A stretch of 64,000 nt of DNA from positions 1-64,000 of the forward strand of contig CAIMWE010000013.1 of the NCBI GenBank assembly GCA_903845115.1, given 5' to 3'. How positions within the stretch are numbered: the stretch's first letter is position 1; every line of letters begins with the position of its first letter. Both the position numbers and the translations under genes were made by a program. The notes beneath the pieces were generated by a model, which saw only the letters and a program-made list of their open reading frames with translations, was not told where the DNA came from and ran no database searches. Shown piece after piece: positions 24,037-31,549 of this stretch. Origin of the DNA: an uncultured Acidobacteriota bacterium (GTDB taxonomy: Bacteria; Acidobacteriota; Thermoanaerobaculia; UBA5066).

Positions 24037-24078
24037 GCCGATAATTACATAAATGGCTATATAATCATATAGTTAATT
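24037..24078. promoter_or_regulatory. AT-rich promoter/operator region with a palindrome
   Basis: A sharply AT-rich island in otherwise GC-rich DNA, about 40-80 bases upstream of the secreted-protein start at 23995. It holds CTATAT-AATC-ATATAG (24057-24072), a perfect 6-bp inverted repeat. It is probably a promoter with an operator or an upstream activating tract; the exact -10/-35 cannot be fixed. Confidence 0.45.
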
Positions 24079-24110
24079 GAGACGCCATATCGACGCACTC
24101 CGGGACTGAC

Positions 24111-24125
24111 GCAAGGCGGGCGCCA
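24111..24125 (-). promoter_or_regulatory. possible -24/-12 element upstream of the secreted module protein
   Basis: Minus strand TGGCGCCCGCCTTGC: one mismatch to TGGCAC-N5-TTGC. It lies about 116 bases above the ATG and upstream of the AT-rich island, so it is weaker than the other three candidates. Confidence 0.3.
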
Positions 24126-24185
24126 GGCCGCCCGGGCGGCGAGCGTCCATGGGACCGGCGGTTCTTCCGGCCGGGCGGATCCGGC

Positions 24186-24215
24186 CCGGGAGACGCTCCC
24201 GGATTCCCCGGAATC
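24186..24215 (-). terminator. two adjacent hairpins after the copper operon
   Basis: GATTCC-CC-GGAATC (24202-24215) and CCGGGAG-ACG-CTCCCGG (24186-24202) follow the stop of the metal-binding protein gene. There is no T-run, so classic intrinsic termination is unproven. Confidence 0.35.
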
Positions 24216-24227
24216 GGGCCCCCCGGC

Positions 24228-24644
24228 TCAGCCCTTCTTCTCGAGGAACATGCCGCACTTCGGGCACTTCCCCGGCCCCGGCTGCTGGACTTCCGGGTGC
24301 ATCGGGCACGTGTAGAGCACGGCGGCGGCCGCCTCGATCTGGACCTTCACGGCTTCCGTGCCCGTCTTTCCCTTCGCCGTCTCGACGATCACCCCCACCC
24401 CCGGCTTCACGTCGGAGGCCGTCGCGGAGGCCTTTCCCTTCGTGAAGACGGTGGCGGCGGTCACCAGGACCTCCTGCGCCTTGCCGTTCGCCGGCTTCAC
24501 CTCGATCCGGCCCTTGTCGGCGCGGGTGACGGTGCCCGCGATCAGCCCGGCGCCCTCGCCTGCGGATGCGGCCGCCGGCGCGAGGGCGAGGACGAGAGCG
24601 AAGGCGACGGTCTGGAGAATCGTGGCCGGGAGGAGTCGTTTCAT
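24228..24644 (-). CDS. periplasmic heavy-metal-binding-domain protein
   Basis: A 138-residue exported protein: signal peptide 1-28 ([16 protein letters not shown]), a beta-rich domain ([20 protein letters not shown]) and a C-terminal metal-binding motif [20 protein letters not shown] followed by GM (about 111-133). The same CPMHPE...CPxCGM motif occurs twice in CusB upstream and is known from copper and silver systems. It is the last gene of the cus-type operon, 114 bases after cusA; ATG at 24644 has AAGGAAG upstream. It is likely a periplasmic Cu/Ag carrier or sponge. Confidence 0.75.
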   Translation of the reverse strand: MKRLLPATILQTVAFALVLALAPAAASAGEGAGLIAGTVTRADKGRIEVKPANGKAQEVLVTAATVFTKGKASATASDVKPGVGVIVETAKGKTGTEAVKVQIEAAAAVLYTCPMHPEVQQPGPGKCPKCGMFLEKKG

Positions 24645-24758
24645 CGGGTGCTTCCTTCTTTCTTTGCGTTGCCGGCATCGGGACGCCGGGCTGTTTCGTG
24701 GATGGCCCTCTTCGGACGGGCCTCTTGTTTCCGCTCGTGATTCCTTTTCGGATGCTCG

Positions 24759-27700
24759 TCAAGCCATTCCGGGAGCGAGGGCGGGGCCCGCCGCTGCCGG
24801 CCCTTCCGGCACCGGCTTCGGCAGACTCCGCTCCTTCCAGAGCATGTAGATGGCTGGGTAGACCAGGAGCTCCAGCGCGAACGACGTGACGAGGCCGCCG
24901 ACCATCGGGGCCGCGATCCGCTTCATCACGTCGGCCCCGGAGCCGGTCGACCACATGATCGGAAGCAGGCCCATGAACGCCGCGCAGACCGTCATCGCCT
25001 TCGGCCGCACGCGCTTCACGGCACCGTGGATGATCGCCTCGACGAGCTCCGCTCGATTCCTCAGCCGTCCCTCCCGCTTCGCCTCGTCGTACGAGAGGTC
25101 GAGGAAGAGGAGCATGAAGACGCCGGTCTCCGCGTCCAGCCCCATCAGCGCGATGACGCCGACCCAGACGGCGATCGACAGGTTGTAGCCCAGGAACCAG
25201 AGCAGCCAGACCGCCCCGATGATCGAGAACGGGACGGCGAGGAGGACGATCATCGTCTTCATCGCCGACTTCGTGTTCGCGTACATCAGCAGGAAGATCA
25301 GGACGAGCGTGACGGGGACGACGACGCGGAGCCGCTCCCTCACCCGCAGCATGTTCTCGTACTGCCCGCTCCAGACGATCGTGGTCCCGGCCGGGAGCTT
25401 CACCCGTTCGGCGACCACGCGCTTGGCCTCCTGGACGTAGCCTCCGATGTCCTCCTTCAGCGTGTCGAAGTCGACGTAGACGTAGCCGGAGAGGAGGCCG
25501 TTCTCGTTCCGGATCATGGATGGCCCCTGCACCTTCCGGATGGTGGCGAGCTGCCCGAGCGGCACCTGCGCCCCCGACATCGTCCGGACGAGGACCCGGT
25601 CGAGCAGCGTGATGTCTTCGCGCAGCTCCCGCGGGTACCGGACGTTGACCGAGTAGCGCTCGCGCCCCTTGATCACGGTCGTCACCGGCTCGCCGCCGAC
25701 CGCCGACATGATCATGGCGTTCGCGTCGTCGACCGTCAGGCCGTACCGGGCGAGCTGGTCGCGGTTCAGCTCGAAGTCGACGAAGTAGCCGCCGGCCACC
25801 CGCTCGGCGAATGCGGAACGGGTGGCCGGGATGGTCCGGACCGCGGCCTCGATCTCGGCGCCGACCCGCTCGATCTCCTTCAGGTCGGAGCCGAAGACCT
25901 TGATCCCGATCGGGGTCCGGATGCCGGTCGAGAGCATGTCGATCCGGGCCTTGATCGGCATCGTCCAGGCGTTCGTCGTACCGGGCAGCTTCAGGGCCGC
26001 GTCCATCTCGTCGACCAGCTCCTCCCAGGCGATCCGGTCCCGCCAGAAGGGCCGGAGGCCGGCCGCGAGCCACTTCGGCGCCCACGCCGAGTACCACCGC
26101 GGGCGGGGCCGCCACTCGCTCTCCGGCTTCAGGATCACCGTGGTCTCCATCATCGAGAAGGGGGCCGGGTCGGTGGAGCTCTCGGCACGCCCCGCCTTGC
26201 CGAAGACCCGGTCGACCTCGGGGAACGACTTCAGGATCCGGTCCTGCACCTGCAGCAGGCGCTCGGCCTCCGTCACCGAGAGGCCGGGAAGGGTCGTGGG
26301 CATGTAGAGGATCGACCCCTCGTGGAGGGGCGGCATGAACTCGGACCCGAGCTTCAGGAAGACCGGGACCGTGGTGGCGAGGACGAGGAGGGCGATGCCG
26401 ATGGTCGACTTCGGGTGCCGGAGCACCATCCGGCAGGGGGGCTCGTAGATCCGGTGGAGGAAGGAGCTGACCGGGTGCTTTTCCTCCGGGTAGTACTTCC
26501 CCACCGTCACGCCGTTGACGAGCCAGGCCAGGGCCTTCGGCCGGAACTTGAACGGGTCCATCCGCGCGAACGACATCCGGAGGGCCGGGTCGAGCGTGAT
26601 GGCCAGGAGCGCCGCGATCGCCATCGCCAGGTTCTTGGAGTACGCCAGCGGCTTGAAGAGGCGCCCCTCCTGGTCGACGAGGGTGAAGACCGGCAGGAAC
26701 GCCACGGCGATGACGAGGAGGGAGAAGAAGACCGACGGACCCACCTCCATCAGCGCCTTCAGGCGCACCTCGTGGAAGTCGCCCGGACGCCCGGCGGCGT
26801 CCCAGAGCTGGAGCTTCTTGTAGGCGTTCTCCACTTCCACGATCGCCCCGTCCACCAGGACGCCGATCGAGATCGCGATGCCGCCCAGCGACATGATGTT
26901 GACGGAGAGCCCCATCGCCTGGAACGGGATGAAGGCGAGGATCACCGAGATCGGGATCGTCAGGATCGGGACGATCGCGCTCGGGACGTGCCAGAGGAAG
27001 AGGAGGATGACGAGCGAGACGACGACGATCTCCTCGATCAGCTTGTCCTTCAGGGTGGAGACCGCCTCCTCGATCAGGATCGACCGGTCGTACGTCGTGA
27101 CGACCTTGACCCCGGGGGGGAGCGACGGCTCGATCTCCTTCAGCTTCGCCTTCACCCGCTCGATGACGTTGAGGGCGTTCTCGCCGCTCCGCATCACGAC
27201 GATCCCGCCGACGACGTCGCCCTGGCCGTCCAGGTCCGCGATGCCGCGGCGGATCTCCGGGCCGAGGCCCACCTTTCCGATGTCGCCGACCGTGACCGGG
27301 GTCCCCTTCTCGTTCGTCTTGACGACGATCTTCCCGATGTCGGCCTCGTCCTTCAGGTAGCCGCGGCCGCGGATCATGTACTCGCGGCCCGAGAACTCGA
27401 TCAGCCGCCCCCCCACCTCGTTGTTGCTCTTCCGGATCGAGGCGCTGACCTCCTCCAGCGAGAGCCCGTAGGCCGAGAGCGTGTTCGGGTCGACCGTCAC
27501 CTGGTACTGCTTCTGGAAGCCCCCCACCGTGGCCACCTCCGCCACGCCGGGGACCGACTGGACGGCGTACCTCACGAACCAGTCCTGCGACGACCGGATG
27601 TCCTGGATGGAGCTCTTGCCGCTCCCGTCGACGAGCGCGTACTGGAAGACCCAGCCGACGCTCGTGGCGTCCGGCCCCAGCTCGGTCGTCACCCCCTGCG

Positions 27701-28112
27701 GCAGCTTCCCCTGGATCTTGGAGAGGTACTCGAGGACCCGCGAGCGGGCCCAGTAGAGGTCGGTCCCGTCCTCGAAGATGACGTAGACGTACGAGAAGCC
27801 GAAGTCGGAGAAGCCCCGGATCGTCTTGACCTTGGGGGCCCCGAGGAGCGAGGCGACGATCGGGTAGGTGACCTGGTCCTCCAGGATGTCGGGGCTCCGG
27901 TCCCAGCGCGAGAAGATGATCACCTGCGTGTCGGACAGGTCCGGGATGGCGTCGAGGGGCATCCGCTTCGTCACGCCGATCGCCAGCGCGACAGCGATCG
28001 CGGTGAGGGCCAGCACCAGGACCCGGTTCTCCGCGGAGAAGCGGATGACCCGCTGGATCACCCGCTCGCGCGGCTCGCCGCCGCCCGTTCCGCCTCCGCT
28101 TCCGCCGCTCAC
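24759..28112 (-). CDS. cusA: CusA-type heavy-metal efflux RND pump
   Basis: A 1117-residue inner-membrane proton-driven pump of the HME-RND family. It shows PLDAIPDLSDTQVIIFSRW near the N-terminus, VLVDGAIVEVENA in helix 4, the paired porter domains, and LMGLDAETGVFMLLFLDL late, typical of CusA/SilA/CzcA. A periplasmic Met-containing region (SMMETTVILKPESEW) is present. It exports Cu(I)/Ag(I) or other divalent metals with CusB and CusC; the metal cannot be read from sequence alone, but the CPMHPE domains in CusB favour copper. GTG at 28112 overlaps the cusB stop (GTGA). Confidence 0.93.
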   Translation of the reverse strand: MSGGSGGGTGGGEPRERVIQRVIRFSAENRVLVLALTAIAVALAIGVTKRMPLDAIPDLSDTQVIIFSRWDRSPDILEDQVTYPIVASLLGAPKVKTIRGFSDFGFSYVYVIFEDGTDLYWARSRVLEYLSKIQGKLPQGVTTELGPDATSVGWVFQYALVDGSGKSSIQDIRSSQDWFVRYAVQSVPGVAEVATVGGFQKQYQVTVDPNTLSAYGLSLEEVSASIRKSNNEVGGRLIEFSGREYMIRGRGYLKDEADIGKIVVKTNEKGTPVTVGDIGKVGLGPEIRRGIADLDGQGDVVGGIVVMRSGENALNVIERVKAKLKEIEPSLPPGVKVVTTYDRSILIEEAVSTLKDKLIEEIVVVSLVILLFLWHVPSAIVPILTIPISVILAFIPFQAMGLSVNIMSLGGIAISIGVLVDGAIVEVENAYKKLQLWDAAGRPGDFHEVRLKALMEVGPSVFFSLLVIAVAFLPVFTLVDQEGRLFKPLAYSKNLAMAIAALLAITLDPALRMSFARMDPFKFRPKALAWLVNGVTVGKYYPEEKHPVSSFLHRIYEPPCRMVLRHPKSTIGIALLVLATTVPVFLKLGSEFMPPLHEGSILYMPTTLPGLSVTEAERLLQVQDRILKSFPEVDRVFGKAGRAESSTDPAPFSMMETTVILKPESEWRPRPRWYSAWAPKWLAAGLRPFWRDRIAWEELVDEMDAALKLPGTTNAWTMPIKARIDMLSTGIRTPIGIKVFGSDLKEIERVGAEIEAAVRTIPATRSAFAERVAGGYFVDFELNRDQLARYGLTVDDANAMIMSAVGGEPVTTVIKGRERYSVNVRYPRELREDITLLDRVLVRTMSGAQVPLGQLATIRKVQGPSMIRNENGLLSGYVYVDFDTLKEDIGGYVQEAKRVVAERVKLPAGTTIVWSGQYENMLRVRERLRVVVPVTLVLIFLLMYANTKSAMKTMIVLLAVPFSIIGAVWLLWFLGYNLSIAVWVGVIALMGLDAETGVFMLLFLDLSYDEAKREGRLRNRAELVEAIIHGAVKRVRPKAMTVCAAFMGLLPIMWSTGSGADVMKRIAAPMVGGLVTSFALELLVYPAIYMLWKERSLPKPVPEGPAAAGPALAPGMA

Positions 28113-29512
28113 TTCGTCTCCTTCGCGGGCTCCTTCGCCCCCTCGCCCGCCGTCATCCCGGCGAGCGCCGCCTTCAGCTGCGACTCGGAGTCGACCAGGA
28201 AGTTGGCGCCGAGGGCCACGACGTCGCCTTCGGCCAGCCCCTTGCGGATCTCCGTCACGCCGCCGGCCCGCTCGCCCACTTCCACTTCCCTCGGGACGAG
28301 CTTCCCGCGGCCCGGCGCGAGAAAGACGATCTTCCTCGTCCCGCTGTCGAGGACCGCGTCGTCGGGGACGGCCAGTGCCTCCCGGGCGCTGCCCCGGATG
28401 ACCACCTGGGCGAACATCTCTGGCTTCAGGTCGCCGTTCGGGTTGGCCACGTCGATCCGGACCTTCACCGTCCGGCTCTTCTCGTCGACCGCCGGGTAGA
28501 TGTAGGTGACCGGCCCGGCCCACTCCTTCCCTGGCCAGTAGGCGAGCGTGACCGTCGCTTTCTGTCCGAGCTTCAGCCGCGGCAGCTCGTACTCGTAGAC
28601 GTCCGCCACCACCCAGACCGACGAGACGTCCACGATGTCGAAGAGGGTGTCGGCCGGCGTCACCTTCATCCCGTGGAAGGCGGTCCTCCCGGTGACGTAC
28701 CCGGAGATCGGGGCATAGAGGGGGATCGTCCGGAGCGGCTCGCCGTTCCTCACGATCGCCGCGATGTCCTCGGGCGCGATCTGCCAGAGGAGGAGGCGCT
28801 GGCGGGCCGCCTCGAGGAGCTCTTTCCCGCTCGCCGCGACCCCTTCCATCGCCGACCCGGAGAGGGAGCGCATCGCCTTCAGGGCGAGGAGGTACTCCTG
28901 CTGCGTGGCGAAGACCTCGGGGCTGTAGACGTGGGCGAGGACCTCCCCCTTCCGGACGTACTTTCCGGTGAAGTCGGCCGTCACGTGCTCGACGAAGGCC
29001 TCGTACCGGGTATGGACGTGGTGGACCCGCCGCTCGTCGAAGAGGACCCTTCCTACGGTCCGGATGGAGGTCGCGAGCGGCGCCATCTTCGCGGAGGCGG
29101 TCTTGAGCCCGAGGAGGCGCTCCTTCTCGGGATCGATCGTGATCGTGGTGCGGTTGGCCGGCCCCGCCGCCGCGTCCGGCTTCGCCGCCTCGACCTGGAC
29201 CAGGTTCATCCCGCAGATCGGACAGCTGCCCTTCGCGTCCCTCACGATCTCCGGGTGCATCGGGCAGGTCCACTTGTGGACCGCCGGGGCGCTTGTCGCC
29301 GGCTCGGCCGGGACCAGCTTCATCCCGCAGATCGGGCAGTCGCCCGGGACGTCCTTGACGATCTCCGGGTGCATCGGGCAGATCCACTTCTGCGCCGCGT
29401 GGTCGGCGTGGCCCGGACCGCCCTTGTTGCAGCCGGCGAGGAGGACCGTCCCGGCGAGGCCCGCCAGCGCGAGGAGGAGAACGAGAGAGAAGGAGATCGT
29501 CTTCTTCGTCAT
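28109..29512 (-). CDS. cusB: CusB-type membrane fusion protein with two heavy-metal-binding domains
   Basis: A 467-residue lipoprotein: lipobox VLLAGC (Cys28). Two metal-binding repeats follow, CPMHPEIVKDVPGDCPICGM (45-64) and CPMHPEIVRDAKGSCPICGM (83-102). Then comes the adaptor proper (IRTVGRVLFDERRVHHVHTR, GKYVRKGEVLAHVYSPE, APISGYV, NPNGDLKPEMFAQV). It links CusA to CusC in the periplasm and passes metal to the pump. ATG at 29512 follows the cusC stop by 8 bases; its own stop overlaps the cusA start. Two repeats in one adaptor is more than the single copy usual in the family. Confidence 0.93.
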   Translation of the reverse strand: MTKKTISFSLVLLLALAGLAGTVLLAGCNKGGPGHADHAAQKWICPMHPEIVKDVPGDCPICGMKLVPAEPATSAPAVHKWTCPMHPEIVRDAKGSCPICGMNLVQVEAAKPDAAAGPANRTTITIDPEKERLLGLKTASAKMAPLATSIRTVGRVLFDERRVHHVHTRYEAFVEHVTADFTGKYVRKGEVLAHVYSPEVFATQQEYLLALKAMRSLSGSAMEGVAASGKELLEAARQRLLLWQIAPEDIAAIVRNGEPLRTIPLYAPISGYVTGRTAFHGMKVTPADTLFDIVDVSSVWVVADVYEYELPRLKLGQKATVTLAYWPGKEWAGPVTYIYPAVDEKSRTVKVRIDVANPNGDLKPEMFAQVVIRGSAREALAVPDDAVLDSGTRKIVFLAPGRGKLVPREVEVGERAGGVTEIRKGLAEGDVVALGANFLVDSESQLKAALAGMTAGEGAKEPAKETK

Positions 29513-29520
29513 GTCGGGCC

Positions 29521-30816
29521 TCACATCTTCGAGCTGGACGGGGAGGGGGCCGCCGTGGCAGCCATCGAGGGGGACGCGGAGTCGAGCGAGAGTTCGTGGA
29601 GGTCGGCGTCGGTCTTCAGGTAGTCGGCGACCCGGGAGACGGCGGCGCGCCGGTCGGCGAAGAGGGTGCCGAGCGCCTCGAGGACCGAGATGAACGGGAC
29701 GCTCCCCGTCGTGTAGCTGGCGAGCGCGGCGTCCACGGCGAGCCGGTCCTGCACGAGGATCCCCTCCATGTCGATCCGCGCCTCCCTCGCGAGCTGCTTC
29801 AGCCGGACGAGGCGCTCCCTGGTCTTCCCCGTCAGCCGGACCTTCAGCGCCTCCTCGGCCGCCTTCGCCGCCCGCTCGCGCCCCTCGGCGTCGAGCTGGA
29901 GAGGCTTCTGCTTCGAGCCGGTCCAGACGGGGAGGGTCACGCCGACCCCGGCCGACCAGGTCATCGGCAGCTGCCCGCGGTTGCCGTATCCAACCTGCAC
30001 GACGAAGTCGGGGGAGAAGGCCTTCTTCGCCAGCGCCACCTCCATCGCCGCGCGCTCCCTCGCGAGCCTGGCCTCCTGGAGCTCCGGGCTCTTCGCCTCG
30101 GCCTCCTCGAGCATCGCTTTCCCTTCCGGCTCCGTCAGGGCGGCCGACGTCCGGAGCGCGGCCGCCCTGGACGCGATCGCGGCGTCGACCGGCCGCAGGA
30201 GGATCCGCGAGAGCTCGACGCGCGCGGTCTCCTCCGCCGCCTCGTCCCTCACCCGCTGCTGCTCGAGGCGCGTCCGCTCGCTCTGCGCCCGGAGGAGGTC
30301 CTGCTGGCTCCCCATCCCGGCCGCGTACCGGGTCCTCGTGATCTCGGCGATCTCCTTCCACGTGGCGATCTGCTCGTCGGTGAGGACGAGGCTCTCTCGC
30401 GCGGCCAGGAGGGCTGCCCATCCCCGCCGGACCGCCCCCTCCACCTCCAGCCGGGCGCGGGCGACCTTCGTCGCCGACTCCGCCGCCTGGCCCTCCGCGA
30501 TCCGCCCGGAGAGCTTCTGCTTCCCGGGGAACGGGATGGACTGCTGGACCATGAACTGGAGCTGGGTCATCGGCTCGGTCCCGAGCGAGATCGCCGCCCC
30601 GTCGTTGTCGTAGCTCACCGTGAACATCGGGTCGGGGAGCGTCGAGGCCGGCCGGGCGCGCTGGGCGGCCGCCCCGGCCGCCTCGCGGGCGGCGAGGACG
30701 TCGGGGCTGTGCTCGAGCGCCTCGGCGACGAGGGCGGTCAGCTCGGGGTCGTCGTCGCCCCGTACGGGAAGCGGGAGGGCGATCGAGAGGAGGACGGCCA
30801 GGGAGAGGAATCGCAT
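29521..30816 (-). CDS. cusC: CusC/TolC-family outer-membrane efflux protein
   Basis: A 431-residue protein with a signal peptide (LSLAVLLSIALPLPVRG) and the coiled alpha-hairpin pattern of TolC-type channels (VAEALEHSPDVLAAREAAGAA, LTDEQIATWKEIAEITRTRY). Pro-rich beta segments (LPDPMFTVSYDNDG, TLPVWTGSKQKPLQL) fit the outer-membrane barrel. It is the exit duct for the CusAB pump. ATG at 30816 has GAGG 9 bases upstream. It is the first of the three pump genes. Confidence 0.88.
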   Translation of the reverse strand: MRFLSLAVLLSIALPLPVRGDDDPELTALVAEALEHSPDVLAAREAAGAAAQRARPASTLPDPMFTVSYDNDGAAISLGTEPMTQLQFMVQQSIPFPGKQKLSGRIAEGQAAESATKVARARLEVEGAVRRGWAALLAARESLVLTDEQIATWKEIAEITRTRYAAGMGSQQDLLRAQSERTRLEQQRVRDEAAEETARVELSRILLRPVDAAIASRAAALRTSAALTEPEGKAMLEEAEAKSPELQEARLARERAAMEVALAKKAFSPDFVVQVGYGNRGQLPMTWSAGVGVTLPVWTGSKQKPLQLDAEGRERAAKAAEEALKVRLTGKTRERLVRLKQLAREARIDMEGILVQDRLAVDAALASYTTGSVPFISVLEALGTLFADRRAAVSRVADYLKTDADLHELSLDSASPSMAATAAPSPSSSKM

Positions 30817-30892
30817 CGGAGCACCTCGTTGCCACGCACTTCGAGGCCGTCCAGGCGCTGCCCGGCGGCACGGAAAAGGGCGGAACGGGGGA

Positions 30893-31285
30893 TCAGATCA
30901 GGAGGGCGGAGACGAGGAGGAAGACCGGGATCCGGGACCGGCCGGGCGGACTCGCGCCGGCGGCGGAGGCCGCCTCCGGCACCCTGGGCGCCGAGACGGC
31001 GGCCGCGGGCGGGAGGATGACGACCGCCGCGATCGCCGGGACCGGAAGCGCTTCGGTTTCGCCGGGGAGGTCGGAGGCGGCGCGGCAGCAGTCGCCGGGG
31101 CACTCCTTCTTCGGTCCCGGCGCGGGACGCCCCTGGCCGTCCCCATCGCAGCAGGAGTGACGGGCTTCCGCCTTCATGTCGGGACAGGAGCCGCTGCGGG
31201 GGCAAGAGAAGGCGGAGGACGAAATCCCGATCACCAGGGCGATCAGGAACACGATTCCCCGGCGCAAATCCACCAACCCTCTCAT
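30893..31285 (-). CDS. small Cys-rich membrane/periplasmic protein ahead of cusC
   Basis: A 130-residue protein I do not recognise. With ATG at 31285 it opens with a hydrophobic segment (GIVFLIALVIGISSSAFS), followed by a Cys-rich stretch with pairs CPRSGSC, SCC and CPGDCC, then an Ala/Pro-rich hydrophobic region and a final hydrophobic LVSALLI. The Cys spacing and its place 76 bases before cusC suggest a metal-related role, perhaps like the small DUF2946-type proteins of copper loci. This is inference. No Shine-Dalgarno is evident; TTGACA occurs 20 bases upstream. Confidence 0.5.
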   Translation of the reverse strand: MRGLVDLRRGIVFLIALVIGISSSAFSCPRSGSCPDMKAEARHSCCDGDGQGRPAPGPKKECPGDCCRAASDLPGETEALPVPAIAAVVILPPAAAVSAPRVPEAASAAGASPPGRSRIPVFLLVSALLI

Positions 31286-31549
31286 CCCAATCAAAATAGA
31301 CCCCCTGTCAAGTGGCGACGCCATCCCGCCCGGGACGGCCTCTCCCGGCGAGCAGAGATTCCTTCGGCGCGGACCGCGCTCGTGGAGATCCTCGAGGCGA
31401 GCGCGAGGGCCGACAACCCCGAGGTCGTGAGACGGCAAGGGGAGGCCGCGCAGATCCTCTCCCGCCTCGCCCCCCCGCCGCCCTCGGCGGACAGGAGGCC
31501 CAGGCGGCGCCAGTGCCTTCCCCGGCGCCGTCGAGGCGACCGGCGAGCG
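31286..31549. other. intergenic stretch with a protein-like but start-less reading frame
   Basis: 264 bp between the Cys-rich gene and the DUF4097 gene. The minus strand carries TTGACA (31311-31306), a possible -35 for the Cys-rich gene, without a convincing -10. On the plus strand, about 31360-31480 encodes a plausible amphipathic helix (TALVEILEASARADNPEVV), but no start or termination signal belongs to it. It may be a remnant or chance. Confidence 0.3.

Noticed and set aside
25026-28499. 1157-codon plus-strand open frame opposite cusA
   Set aside because: Arg/Asp/His-rich, no domain pattern; the opposite strand is an unmistakable RND pump.
24759-29387. Apparent 1542-residue CusB-CusA fusion
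   Set aside because: The N-terminal third is an out-of-frame reading of cusB; cusA starts at GTG 28112 overlapping the cusB stop.
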